A stretch of 45,219 nt of DNA from a virus. Positions 6,702 to 14,221 of the stretch are shown here, piece after piece (position 1 is the stretch's first letter; each line of letters begins with the position of its first letter). The notes under the pieces were generated by a model. The model was not told the origin of the DNA and did not search any database. It saw nothing but the letters and a program-made list of their open reading frames with translations. The DNA lies in the IMG/VR virus record IMGVR_UViG_3300045971_000694, positions 1 to 45,219 of that record; one strand, given 5' to 3'. Made by a program: the position numbers and the translations under genes.

Positions 6702-6933
6702 CCATGATGGTATCCTCGCCCAGCGTCTCAAAAATCGCTTTGACTCCCACCTCGCCATCAGCCAGAGCCAGAGCAATCAAGGCTCTGTCCACTCTCACCG
6801 CCTCGCGGTCGGTCAGAAGGGCGTGTTCTCCCGGGAGCATCGTCACGGTTTTTTCGGCCACGGCACGGGGAATCAGCTGTCCAAACAGCGATCGGGATAT
6901 ATCCATCCAGTCCTTAACATCGTTATCAGTCAT
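6505..6933 (-). CDS. Hypothetical protein, second minus-strand cassette gene
   Basis: The 142-residue frame begins with MTDNDVKDWMDISRSLFGQL and is rich in Ala, Arg and acidic residues throughout, with no membrane segment. GGAGG lies 6 bases before its ATG, which supports real translation. It runs against the early operon and overlaps the plus-strand gene 6483-6701 for nearly 200 bases. The two cannot both be fully conserved, so the C-terminus (after about residue 78) is doubtful. I do not recognise the family. Like the gene at 5493 it may be a lysogen-expressed accessory gene. Confidence 0.5.
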   Translation of the reverse strand: MTDNDVKDWMDISRSLFGQLIPRAVAEKTVTMLPGEHALLTDREAVRVDRALIALALADGEVGVKAIFETLGEDTIMVMASRWMHYARAWNTDSAVLRRQELSPGLRDTWRAVFLSMTADRQAAEAAAARLDLEASARCVDR

Positions 6934-7000
6934 ACAGCACCTCCGGTAAGCGGGAATATATCAAAGATGGTTTGAGAATAACAGGTTTTAGAGGGAAGTC

Positions 7001-7429
7001 ATGGCGAATCGAACACCAAAAATTGACACAACCATGGAAATGCTGCCCGGCCTGTTTGACAGTGCCACGGCAGAAGGAGCGCTTGATATTGATTTGGGGC
7101 TACGGCAGTGCTTCAGCCGGGCCATGCACGCCAGCGGAAAAGATCGCTATCAAATCGCCGCCGAAATGTCCCGCTTGATGCGCGGCAGCATCACCAAAGA
7201 GATGCTCGACAAATATGCCGCCAGCGATCAGGCCAACGGCATGAAAGCAAACGCCCTGGCAGCATTCTGTTTCGTCTGCAATACCTTTGAACCGCTGCAA
7301 TATGTATTAAAACCATTGGGCAGTGATGTCCTGCGGCCAGAAGACAGCAGCGTCCTTGAATGGGCCAGATTGAAACGGGAAAGTAAAACCATAGAGCAAC
7401 GCATCAAACAGCTTGAAGCTGCATTTTAA
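7001..7429 (+). CDS. Early regulatory protein of transposable phages
   Basis: The 142-residue protein has the motif IDLGLRQCFSRAMHASGKDR followed by YQIAAEMSRLM, then SITKEMLDKYAASDQ and FCFVCNTFEPLQYVLKPLG. This layout is familiar from early-region proteins of B3- and BcepMu-type phages. They look like DNA-binding proteins with an HTH around residues 40-75. A C-terminal helix (RLKRESKTIEQRIKQLEAAF) may mediate oligomerisation. GAGGG lies 8 bases before ATG 7001. It begins the second block of early genes, downstream of the minus-strand cassette. Role in the lytic switch or transposition is inferred from position only. Confidence 0.65.
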   Translation: MANRTPKIDTTMEMLPGLFDSATAEGALDIDLGLRQCFSRAMHASGKDRYQIAAEMSRLMRGSITKEMLDKYAASDQANGMKANALAAFCFVCNTFEPLQYVLKPLGSDVLRPEDSSVLEWARLKRESKTIEQRIKQLEAAF

Positions 7430-7443
7430 AGGAGAAGGCACCA

Positions 7444-7740
7444 ATGGCAAGCTCATATAAACGCATCGCATCAGTAGAAAAGGCCTGCAGCATCCTGGAT
7501 GTAGTCGCCCATACAAAAGAGCCCATAACCGGCAACGAAGTAGCAACCCGCGTGCAATTGCCGGATGGCACCGTCATGTGCCTGCTGGCAACGCTCCAGG
7601 ATGCCGGCCTGGTGCAAGAAGTAGGGGGAGGGTGGCGGCTTGGCATGCGCATGGGCGTCTATTGGGCGCGTATCCGGGCCACCATGGAAGCAGAGCGGGA
7701 TCGACTTAATCAAAACATACGTGAAATAGGAGGAGAATAG
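7444..7740 (+). CDS. IclR-type winged-helix protein
   Basis: The 98-residue protein matches the N-terminal winged helix of IclR regulators: YKRIASVEKACSILDVVAHT, then EPITGNEVATRV, then VMCLLATLQDAGLVQEVGGG. It lacks the effector-binding domain of full IclR proteins, a form often found in early regions of Mu-like prophages. AAAGGAGAAGG precedes ATG 7444, and the next gene follows within 3 bases, so the three genes from 7001 form one operon. DNA binding is expected; target unknown. Confidence 0.7.
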   Translation: MASSYKRIASVEKACSILDVVAHTKEPITGNEVATRVQLPDGTVMCLLATLQDAGLVQEVGGGWRLGMRMGVYWARIRATMEAERDRLNQNIREIGGE

Positions 7741-7742
7741 AT

Positions 7743-8672
7743 ATGGCACCGAAACGGACAGAGACAAACGATGAAATGACAGAAGTATCAAAAACAATAT
7801 ACGCCCTGGCACAAGCCGACGCCGCAAACAAACTGATCGCCATGCGGGAGGAGATTGAGGCTCTTAAACAGGAATCCTTCGGCATGGGTGCGTTGCACGC
7901 CATTGAAGCAAACATCACCTACAACGAGTTTTTGAAAGCGATGACATTGTATCGCATAAAAAAAGAAAAAGAGTATCGCACAGGGGGAATGACCTGGGTA
8001 GATTTCTGCGAAGCAAGGGGTATGTCCAGACCGACCGTTGACCGAATGCTTGATGATCTAAAACCCATTGTTGACAGTTTTTCGCTCAATTTGAGCAGTT
8101 TCTGCGGAATGCCTTTTAGTAAAATCAGGCTGTTAGGCAAACAAATTTCGCTCAATTTGAGCGAAATTGAAAACAATAATCTCATCTACGGTGATGAATC
8201 CATCCCGCTCACCCCCGAACACCGCGACGATATCCAGGCGCTGATCGAACGGATCAGTGATGATGCCAAAGAAAAGATTGAAGACCTGGAAGCCACCGTA
8301 TCCGCCAAAGAAAAGGTTCTAAAATCCAAGGGTGATGTCATCACCAAGATGGAACGCGCCCTCAAAAAATATGAAAAAGAGGCCGCCGTCATGGGTATCA
8401 CACCCGAAGAAGACGCCTACATCCAACAGATCAACGGCCTGAAAATGGGTTTCGACGGTTACCTGCTGCGCCTCGAAAAAAACATAGTACCGGAAGACTA
8501 TGACACCTTCACCCCGCGCATGAAAGCCGCACTGATCAGCGCTGCCCACTACATGCAAATGCAGATACTGGCGCTGTATGAAACTATCACCACCGAACAC
8601 GGCAACCCCACCATGAACCCCGAGCTGCTGGCTGGCTTTGACGCCTGGGAAAAAGAGCACCAGCAAGGATAA
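7743..8672 (+). CDS. Coiled-coil early protein with HTH segment (309 aa)
   Basis: Residues 30-75 are helical. An HTH-like segment follows (about 80-105, TWVDFCEARGMSRPTVDRML), then a long coiled coil (about 175-235) and a helical C-terminal domain. Similar proteins sit just upstream of the transposase in other transposable phages of this kind, function unknown. GGAGG precedes ATG 7743. Residues 114-142 (FSLNLSS and ISLNLSEIE) are encoded by palindromic DNA, described separately. A role in DNA binding or in organising the transposition complex would fit the context but is not shown. Confidence 0.7.
   Translation: MAPKRTETNDEMTEVSKTIYALAQADAANKLIAMREEIEALKQESFGMGALHAIEANITYNEFLKAMTLYRIKKEKEYRTGGMTWVDFCEARGMSRPTVDRMLDDLKPIVDSFSLNLSSFCGMPFSKIRLLGKQISLNLSEIENNNLIYGDESIPLTPEHRDDIQALIERISDDAKEKIEDLEATVSAKEKVLKSKGDVITKMERALKKYEKEAAVMGITPEEDAYIQQINGLKMGFDGYLLRLEKNIVPEDYDTFTPRMKAALISAAHYMQMQILALYETITTEHGNPTMNPELLAGFDAWEKEHQQG
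8084..8168. repeat. Palindrome pair inside a coding sequence
   Basis: GCTCAATTTGAGC (8084-8096) recurs inside a larger perfect palindrome at 8144-8168 with two 12-bp arms around a single T. Both are read in the same frame as SLNLS. GC-rich arms around an AATTT core match the design of the three palindromes in the Rha-like gene at 14359-14448. Confidence 0.75.
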
Positions 8673-8676
8673 CGGC

Positions 8677-8804
8677 AAATCCCCCCCAACCCCCAAATCC
8701 CCCCGGCCCCCGTTATAAAGGGGGAGAGCGGAAAAAGGGGGGGGCTTTAGAACCCCCCTTCGATAAAGGGGACTCTCTGGGGCCTAAAGGGCAGGGGAGA
8801 TTTA
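8677..8804. repeat. C/G-rich interspersed palindrome, intergenic copy
   Basis: The element runs from AAATCCCCC through AAAGGGGGAG, a middle part with AACCCCCCTT and AAAGGGGAC, then CTCTGGGGCCTAAAGG and GGGGAGATTT. The same family recurs at 11699, 11973, 15203 and 23665. It fills most of the gap between the 309-residue gene and the transposase. Confidence 0.8.
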
Positions 8805-8822
8805 GTTTTTAAGGGGTTTTCT

Positions 8823-10538
8823 ATGTGGCAACAAGAATTAGTCTGGGAACTGAAACAGGCACAACCGCGCGAACGGCGCGCCATACTGCAGCGCTATACC
8901 GCTCTGTATGGGCATAGCAAAGAGCATTTATATCGCATCGCCAAAGAGTTCGGCTGGTCCAGCGGACGCAAACAGCGCTCCGACAAAGGCATCTGCATTC
9001 TGGCCGAAGAGCAGATCGAGATCGTCGCGGCCTTTGTGGAAAGTACCCGCAGAGAGAACAAAGGCGCTTTTACCCCCATAGAAAACGCCATGGATTTCGC
9101 CATAACCAACGGCTTTATGAGGGCTGGCGAAGTCAGCCTCTCCACCATGCAGCGCAACCTGAGGGAACACTCAATGAGCAAACAACAGTTGAACGCCCCT
9201 ACCCCGCACACCGCCATGCGCAGCCTGCACCCAAACCACGTGCACGCCGTGGATGCCTCCACCTGCATCCAGTTCTATCTGGCTGATGGCGGCATGAAAA
9301 TCATGCGCGAAGATGAATTTTATAAAAACAAACAGCACAACTTTAACAAGATCGACCGCACCCTGCAGCGCTATCTGCTGGTGGATCACTTTAGCGGCAT
9401 GTTTTTCCCGTATTACTACGAAGCCGCTTCTGAAAGCAGCCTGATTCTGTTTGATTTCTTATGCCGCGCCTGGGAAACCAAAGCCAACAGTAAATTTGCC
9501 TTTCAGGGCGTTCCCAAACTGCTGCTGGGCGATGGCGGCACCCGCGCCAAAGCCAAGGCCATGGGCGTTGGCTTCTGGCAAGGACTCGCCATAGAGATCC
9601 CACCCGGTATGCCCGGCAATTCACGCCGCCAGGGCAGCGTTGAAACCCATCATAAAATCTGGGAAGAATGGTTTGAAGCCCGCCTGCGGATTGAACCGGC
9701 CACCAGCCTGGATGATCTGAACCGTAAAGCCTTTGAATTCGCCTGCTGGTTTAACTCCACCCGCACCCATACCCGTCACCAGATGAAACGGCTCTCCTGC
9801 TGGCTCACCATTACACAAGAGCAGCTGCGTATTCTGCCCGAACGGGCCGTATTGCAGGATCTGATGGACAAACCGGAAGAGATTCGCACCGTTACCAACC
9901 ATCGTATCAGCTTTGAAGGCAAAGACTTTAACCTCAAACACGCCAACATACCCCACGGCACCAAGGTCAAAGTTGTCAAAAATATCTGGAAATGGCAGGA
10001 AGGCATTATCACCGTCGGCCATGACAATCACCTCTATGAAGCAAAAGCCATTGAGATGCTGCCCGCCAGTCAGGGCGGCTTTGAAGCGGGGGCCGCCATC
10101 ATTGGCGAAAGCTTCAAAGCACAGCCGCACACAGAAGCGCAAAAAGCGCGCAAACGCCTGAACGAACTGGCCAGCGGCAGCAGTGAACCAAGCAAAAAAG
10201 ACACACCCTTTGCCGGTCTGAACGTCTTTGAAGGGCGGCTTGATATGATCGACAACCTGGCCGTATTTCCCAAAAAAGGCACCCCTGTGGAGCTTGTAGC
10301 GCCGAGCGGCGCCGGGGCGACCAACCATCCAATCACCGAACTCTTCAAACGCATGCTGAGGGCCGAAATAAAAATAACCAAAGAGATGAACCAGCAGCTA
10401 CGGGCCCAGTACGGTGAAACCATCACGAGCGGCGACATGGATGCCGTTATACAGAGTAGGGGCGAGGCAGGCCTCGCCCCTACGGACGACCGGGCGATCG
10501 ACCGGTCGCATCTCCGGGTGATTGGGGGTGGCCGGTGA
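8823..10538 (+). CDS. DDE transposase A (MuA-like)
   Basis: The 571-residue enzyme cuts and joins phage ends during integration and replicative transposition. An N-terminal helical region (1-120) should bind DNA. The rve catalytic core shows Asp144 (HAVDAS), Asp237 (LLLGDGG) and Glu274 (GSVETHH), the DDE triad at usual spacing. A C-terminal beta-barrel (about 355-410) follows, then a tail expected to contact the B protein. The last 30 residues are partly encoded by a TAGGGGCGA palindrome at 10456-10483, an in-frame insertion near the C-terminus. No typical Shine-Dalgarno is obvious before ATG 8823 (AAGGGG at -10). The B gene overlaps its end by 4 bases. Confidence 0.9.
   Translation: MWQQELVWELKQAQPRERRAILQRYTALYGHSKEHLYRIAKEFGWSSGRKQRSDKGICILAEEQIEIVAAFVESTRRENKGAFTPIENAMDFAITNGFMRAGEVSLSTMQRNLREHSMSKQQLNAPTPHTAMRSLHPNHVHAVDASTCIQFYLADGGMKIMREDEFYKNKQHNFNKIDRTLQRYLLVDHFSGMFFPYYYEAASESSLILFDFLCRAWETKANSKFAFQGVPKLLLGDGGTRAKAKAMGVGFWQGLAIEIPPGMPGNSRRQGSVETHHKIWEEWFEARLRIEPATSLDDLNRKAFEFACWFNSTRTHTRHQMKRLSCWLTITQEQLRILPERAVLQDLMDKPEEIRTVTNHRISFEGKDFNLKHANIPHGTKVKVVKNIWKWQEGIITVGHDNHLYEAKAIEMLPASQGGFEAGAAIIGESFKAQPHTEAQKARKRLNELASGSSEPSKKDTPFAGLNVFEGRLDMIDNLAVFPKKGTPVELVAPSGAGATNHPITELFKRMLRAEIKITKEMNQQLRAQYGETITSGDMDAVIQSRGEAGLAPTDDRAIDRSHLRVIGGGR
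10456..10483. repeat. TAGGGGCGA palindrome inside the transposase gene
   Basis: GTAGGGGCGAGGC, then AG, then the exact reverse complement: 13-bp arms with a 2-base loop. It is translated as SRGEAGLAPT near the transposase C-terminus. The same family occurs at 13077, 15699, 15784, 15811, 27860, 31831, 34689 and 35053. Confidence 0.85.
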
Positions 10539-11686
10539 AAAAAAGCATGACACACCCGCTTTTGCTCAAGCGCCTGATTATGGAATGCGACATACAGCAA
10601 GCCGACCTGGCTAAAGCGACAGGCACCTCACGGGCCACGATCAGTCGCTGCATCAACCACAACTATCTGCCGCACACACTGGCGCAGTTCCGCACAGACG
10701 TAGAAACCTATCTGCAATCACCCGGCATTGCGCTGCAGGTGCGCAGCTGGCTGACAGCCAACAAGCTCCAGATGTCAGACATCTGGAGCACAGGCGACCA
10801 GCCGGTCGCCAAACCACATACACCGGAGGTCGAAATGGTACATCAGGACACGCTTAGACACTTCAAAATGTTCCGTAACCCCTTTGTCGCTGATATTGAA
10901 AAATCAGCCGACATCTACAAATCAGACGAGCACCGCTACATTGAAGCGGCCATGTTCGATACCGCGAAACATGGCGGTTTCCTGGCCGTTATTGGTGAAG
11001 TAGGCAGCGGAAAAACCACCATGCGCCGCGAAGTTATGGAGCAACTCAAAAAAGAATCCAACGTCATGGTTATTTTTCCGCAAATCATCGACAAAACCCG
11101 CATCAACGCTTCCAGCATCTGCGATGCAATCGTCATGGATTTGAGCGAAGAGCGCCCAAAGTTGCGCCTCGAACAGAAAACCCGCCAAGTGCAAAAACTG
11201 CTGATGGATCGCAGTCGAGCCGGGTATCAAGCCTGTCTTATTATCGAAGAAGCACATGATCTGAGTACACAAACCCTCAAATACCTAAAACGCTTCTATG
11301 AACTGGAAGATGGCTACAAAAAACTGCTGGGAATCATCCTGGTTGGACAGACCGAGCTGAAACATATGTTTAACGAAAGTCAGCACGTCGAAATGCGCGA
11401 AGTAATCCGCCGCGTACAGGTGGCCGAAATACGCGGGTTGGATGGAAACTTAAAAGACTATTTGAACGTAAAATTCAAACGAGTTGGAGCAAAAATAGAA
11501 GACATCATTGATGACGAAGCCATTGCCGCCCTCGCCCGTCGCCTGACCACAGACGAAGGCAAAGGCAAAAAGAGCACCTCACATGCATATCCGCTGCTTG
11601 TCAACAACTACACCGCCAGAGCCATGAATCTGACAGCGGAAATGGGCGAAACGAAGATAACGGCAGACGTTGTGGAGGCACTATGA
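10535..11686 (+). CDS. Transposition ATPase B (MuB-like)
   Basis: The 383-residue AAA-type ATPase selects target DNA and activates transposase A. Residues 10-60 form a small HTH (QADLAKATGTSRATISRCIN), as in MuB. Walker A is GEVGSGKT (154-161), Walker B is LIIEEAH (235-241), and a sensor-type VGQT follows at 270-273. It overlaps the transposase stop by 4 bases and its own stop overlaps the gp16 start, so A, B and gp16 are translationally coupled. Length and domain order fit the MuB/TniB/ExeA-like group. Confidence 0.9.
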   Translation: MKKSMTHPLLLKRLIMECDIQQADLAKATGTSRATISRCINHNYLPHTLAQFRTDVETYLQSPGIALQVRSWLTANKLQMSDIWSTGDQPVAKPHTPEVEMVHQDTLRHFKMFRNPFVADIEKSADIYKSDEHRYIEAAMFDTAKHGGFLAVIGEVGSGKTTMRREVMEQLKKESNVMVIFPQIIDKTRINASSICDAIVMDLSEERPKLRLEQKTRQVQKLLMDRSRAGYQACLIIEEAHDLSTQTLKYLKRFYELEDGYKKLLGIILVGQTELKHMFNESQHVEMREVIRRVQVAEIRGLDGNLKDYLNVKFKRVGAKIEDIIDDEAIAALARRLTTDEGKGKKSTSHAYPLLVNNYTARAMNLTAEMGETKITADVVEAL

Positions 11687-11698
11687 AACCTGAAAAGC

Positions 11699-11805
11699 AA
11701 ATCCCCCCTAACCCCCCAAATCCCCCCGACCCCCTTTACAAAGGGGGAGCGCGGAGAAAGGGGGTTCTAAAGCCTCCCTTTATAAAGGGAGGTTTGGAGG
11801 GATTT
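11699..11805. repeat. C/G-rich interspersed palindrome in gp16, copy 1
   Basis: AAATCCCCCCTAACCCCCC begins it and GGAGGTTTGGAGGGATTT ends it, with inner CCCCCTTTACAAAGGGGG and CCTCCCTTTATAAAGGGAGG stems. It sits at codon 6 of gp16 and shifts the frame relative to the conserved domain. Confidence 0.85.
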
Positions 11806-11972
11806 CCCCCAGCCAGATCAAGGCTATTCATGCCGTACTCCACAAACTCGGCATTGATGATGATACCTATCGTCACATCCTGGACAGCCGCTACAGCGTC
11901 ACCAGCTGCAAAGAACTGACCTGGCGACAGGCAGAAGAGCTGCTGGAAACATTGACGGGGGAACGGAAAAGC

Positions 11973-12065
11973 AAATCCCCCCCACCCCCCCTTCAAAAAG
12001 GGGGGGGCTTTAGAACCCCCCTTCAGAAAGGGGACCCTCTGGGGCCTAAAGGGCAGGGGGGATTT
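11973..12065. repeat. C/G-rich interspersed palindrome in gp16, copy 2
   Basis: This copy runs AAATCCCCCC to GGGGGGATTT and includes the CTCTGGGGCCTAAAGGG segment. It is read in frame as a linker (PPPPLQKGGGFRTPLQKGDP and LGPKGQGG) between the two conserved parts of gp16. Confidence 0.85.
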
Positions 12066-12310
12066 AAATTCACCGACATGGATTCCCGTCCCGGCTTTGC
12101 AACCGGTAAACAGCTCCGCATGCTGGATGCCATGTGGAGCCAGGTAACGCGGGCAGAAGATGAAGAATCGAAGGAAAAAGCCTTGAACAGCTTCTGCCAC
12201 CGCATCGCCGGAGTGGCCGGACTGCGGATGCTGAAAATATACCAGGTCGAAAAGATCGTTAAAGCGCTTCAAAAAATGGGCGCAGAAATAAAACCTTCAG
12301 GAGGTGCAGC

Positions 12311-12418
12311 ATGATCAGACGAATTATAAAAGGCTTTTACGAGGTGATTAAACAAGAAATAACCTGGTTCAAAACCCGCCGGATACTGCATCGGCAGACC
12401 GCGCGGCTGGTGAGGTAG
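12311..12418 (+). CDS. Small basic protein (35 aa)
   Basis: MIRRIIKGFYEVIKQEITWF and KTRRILHRQTARLVR make up the whole protein, an amphipathic and strongly basic helix. ATG 12311 overlaps the gp16 stop (ATGA) and AGGAGG lies 6 bases upstream, so translation is very likely. It ends in front of the repeat-filled gap before Gam. I do not recognise it; small basic early proteins of this size could bind DNA or membranes. Confidence 0.5.
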   Translation: MIRRIIKGFYEVIKQEITWFKTRRILHRQTARLVR

Positions 12419-12426
12419 AGAGGCAG

Positions 12427-12508
12427 TTTTAGAGGCAGTTTTTAGTTTTTAGTTTTTAGTTCATTGCCCTACTTAAAACTAAAAACTTAAAACTAAAAAC
12501 TTAAAAAG
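12427..12508. repeat. Inverted heptamer repeats (GTTTTTA / TAAAAAC)
   Basis: Tandem GTTTTTA copies are followed after CATTGCCCTAC by tandem TAAAAAC-type copies, forming a long AT-rich hairpin. Shorter relatives stand at 15648, 15776, 28257, 30090 and 35080, always in gaps between phage genes. It ends just before the Gam ribosome binding site. Confidence 0.8.
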
Positions 12509-12518
12509 GAGATACCCA

Positions 12519-13049
12519 ATGGCAAAAACATCGAAAATCAAAACCAGCGCCGCACCACACTGCGTGCCGCAAAACCGTGAATCAGTCGTCAGCATGATAG
12601 CCCGTATCGGCACACACCAGCGTGATCGCCAGCGGATCAAGGCCGATATGGATGATCAAATCACAGCCCTGCGTGAAAGCTATGACACACAATTGGTAGT
12701 GCATAGCCAGGCCATACAGGCCCTGACCGAGGGCGTTCATATCTGGTGTGAAGCCAACCGCGAAGCCCTGACAGGTGGCAACAAGGTTAAATTCGCCAAC
12801 CTGATGACCGGTGAGGTTAAGTGGCGTCTGCGCCCTACCAGCTGCCGCGCTATCAAGGTGAAAGAAGCAATTGAAGAGATCAAACTGAACGGCCTGGCCG
12901 CCACCATGCTGCGCCTGAAGGAAGAGCTGAACAAAGAGGCCATTCTGGCTAACCCCGAAGCGGTGGCAGGCTTTCGCTGGATTGCGCTGGAGCAGGGTGA
13001 GGATTTTGTGATTGTACCGTTTGAGACCGATTTAGAGGAGGTGGCGTAA
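12519..13049 (+). CDS. Gam-like host-nuclease inhibitor (Mu Gam family)
   Basis: The 176-residue protein has a helical N-terminal half (residues 20-80, coiled coil) and the conserved central stretch NREALTGGNKVKFANLMTGE followed by VKWRLRPTSC. A C-terminal FRWIALEQGEDFVIVPFETD closes it. This is the Mu Gam pattern. Mu Gam is related to Ku and coats double-stranded DNA ends, protecting them from RecBCD-type exonucleases. AAAAGGAG precedes ATG 12519. It fits the order A, B, gp16, Gam seen in the early operon of transposable phages. Confidence 0.85.
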   Translation: MAKTSKIKTSAAPHCVPQNRESVVSMIARIGTHQRDRQRIKADMDDQITALRESYDTQLVVHSQAIQALTEGVHIWCEANREALTGGNKVKFANLMTGEVKWRLRPTSCRAIKVKEAIEEIKLNGLAATMLRLKEELNKEAILANPEAVAGFRWIALEQGEDFVIVPFETDLEEVA

Positions 13050-13369
13050 TGATAGGCAGGGGACAGGAGTCAGATTGTAGGGGCGTCCGGCCGGACGCCC
13101 CTACCGAAGCCGAATTTATGCAGATGCTCTGTCGGCATGACTGGCATTATCACTTCAGCGATGATCCGGATGCATACCGCACCGGGCAGTATATGGAGCG
13201 GCGCATTATGGATGCTATGGCGAATAACCGGGAGTTAAAGACGCTCTTTGCTCTGTTTGAACATGAATCCGATCTGGTGGCGGAACTGCTGACGCGGGCC
13301 AAGAAAAACCGGCGCACACTGGAAGGTGAAATCCTGTTTCGGCTGGAGCAGACGCTGGAGGTGTTTTAG
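13049..13369 (+). CDS. Hypothetical middle-region protein with repeat-encoded N-terminus
   Basis: ATG 13049 overlaps the Gam stop (TAATGA). Residues 10-21 (DCRGVRPDAPTE) are encoded by a perfect 28-bp palindrome of the TAGGGGCGA family. After it, EFMQMLCRHDWHYHFSDDPD and AYRTGQYMERRIMDAM look like a conserved helical protein. So the repeat inserted in frame close to the start. A later GTG or ATG (for example Met24, FMQML) could have been the original start. I do not recognise the family. Confidence 0.6.
   Translation: MIGRGQESDCRGVRPDAPTEAEFMQMLCRHDWHYHFSDDPDAYRTGQYMERRIMDAMANNRELKTLFALFEHESDLVAELLTRAKKNRRTLEGEILFRLEQTLEVF
13077..13104. repeat. Perfect 28-bp TAGGGGCGA-family palindrome in a gene
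   Basis: GTAGGGGCGTCCGG is followed directly by its exact reverse complement (14-bp arms, no loop). It is read in frame near the N-terminus of the 106-residue gene. Confidence 0.9.
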
Positions 13370-13371
13370 GT

Positions 13372-13839
13372 ATGAACCACGCACCGGCTTTAACCGTACA
13401 GGGGTATCCTGCCCGTACTTCGGCCTACATCCCAAAAACGGTTCAGGCCCAGCAGCATCTGATCCAATGGAAAAACGCCGGCGCACAGGCTCCGGATGCC
13501 TGGCTACGCGCCATCATATCCGAAGCATTCAAGCGCATGACCGCCCGGCGCATGCAGGATACACCGGCTGCTGATGTGATTGTTGCCGTTGCTGAAGACT
13601 GGATCGATATAGTTGGTGAAGGCATGACCTGCGAACAGGATTGCGAACGGGTGATTGCCGGGTTCAAGTTGATTTTCCGCGAATGCCGCCGCTGGCCGCA
13701 ACCGGCGGAACTGTTGAAACGGCTGCCGCGCCGCATGGTGAAACCCCAGGCTGGCACGGTAAATATTGAAGCGGTTGATGAAGCGGCGCACGAGCGCTCA
13801 GCCGAGGCGCTGGATAAAATATTGGAGAGCCTGGGATGA
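13372..13839 (+). CDS. Middle-region phage protein of unknown function (155 aa)
   Basis: The protein is helical, with LRAIISEAFKRMTARRM, a central DVIVAVAEDWIDIV, and a segment RECRRWPQPAELLKRLPRR that recurs in middle-region proteins of transposable phages. The end (AAHERSAEALDKILESLG) is a helix. It starts 2 bases after the previous stop and its stop overlaps the Mor-like start by 4 bases. Spacing before the ATG leaves only a weak AGGT site. No catalytic motif is visible. Confidence 0.6.
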   Translation: MNHAPALTVQGYPARTSAYIPKTVQAQQHLIQWKNAGAQAPDAWLRAIISEAFKRMTARRMQDTPAADVIVAVAEDWIDIVGEGMTCEQDCERVIAGFKLIFRECRRWPQPAELLKRLPRRMVKPQAGTVNIEAVDEAAHERSAEALDKILESLG

Positions 13840-14168
13840 AGATTGAATACCTTTTGAAATACATCGATCCTGAGCAGCTGCCCTGGGATTACCAGGAGCT
13901 GCTGCAGATTGTCGGGCTGGAAAAAACCATGGAGATTGCCGATCGCGTGGGTGGCACGCACCTGTACATGGAAAAGCTCGATACGATCCTGATGCCCGCC
14001 AAAAGGGCGTATGTGCTGGATCAGTTCAAAAAGGCTGAAGGCCAGTGCAACGTACGTCAGATAGCGCGGGATATCGATCTTTCCCAGGAGACGGTATACG
14101 AAATACTGCGTCACAGAAATAGCAAGGAAAGCGACAAATTACGGTGGAAACAGGAGGCGTTGATATGA
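13836..14168 (+). CDS. Mor/C-like transcriptional activator of late genes
   Basis: The 110-residue protein has the Mor family layout. A dimerisation part (residues 20-50, LLQIVGLEKTMEIADRVGGT then HLYM) is followed by a C-terminal helix-turn-helix (72-95, CNVRQIARDIDLSQETVYEI). Mor in Mu binds a dyad upstream of a promoter lacking a good -35 and recruits RNA polymerase. Two promoters here (14971 and 26703) carry identical TTTCA-N5-TGAAA dyads at matching distance from a -10-like box, so this protein is the obvious candidate to activate both. There is no second C-type protein in the prophage that I can see. Confidence 0.8.
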   Translation: MKIEYLLKYIDPEQLPWDYQELLQIVGLEKTMEIADRVGGTHLYMEKLDTILMPAKRAYVLDQFKKAEGQCNVRQIARDIDLSQETVYEILRHRNSKESDKLRWKQEALI

Positions 14169-14221
14169 AAGCGCTCTATTGCAATGATTGGCCACACATC
14201 GACAACATTGGAGGTGCAACC

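Larger units (their letters stand above)
11683..12314 (+). pseudogene. Mu gp16-like protein (DUF1018 type), split by repeat insertion and frameshift
   Basis: The conserved part is clear: PSQIKAIHAVLHKLGIDDDT and YRHILDSRYSV, then CKELTWRQAEELLE, and later SRPGFATGKQLRMLDAMWSQ and GLRMLKIYQVEKIVKALQK. This is the usual gp16 pattern. The native start, ATG 11683 overlapping the B stop, reads MKPEKQ and enters a C/G-rich palindrome (11699-11805), but in that frame translation ends at 11917-11919. The gp16 frame is offset by one and has no ATG, GTG or TTG after its upstream stop (11709-11711). A run of five C (11806-11810) marks the joint. A second repeat (11973-12065) lies in frame. Either the gene is broken, it uses ATT 11802, or slippage at the C-run restores it. 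Confidence 0.7.

Noticed and set aside
12427-12508. CRISPR-like array in the heptamer repeats
   Set aside because: Units are 7 bases and contiguous, with no spacers; no cas gene is present.
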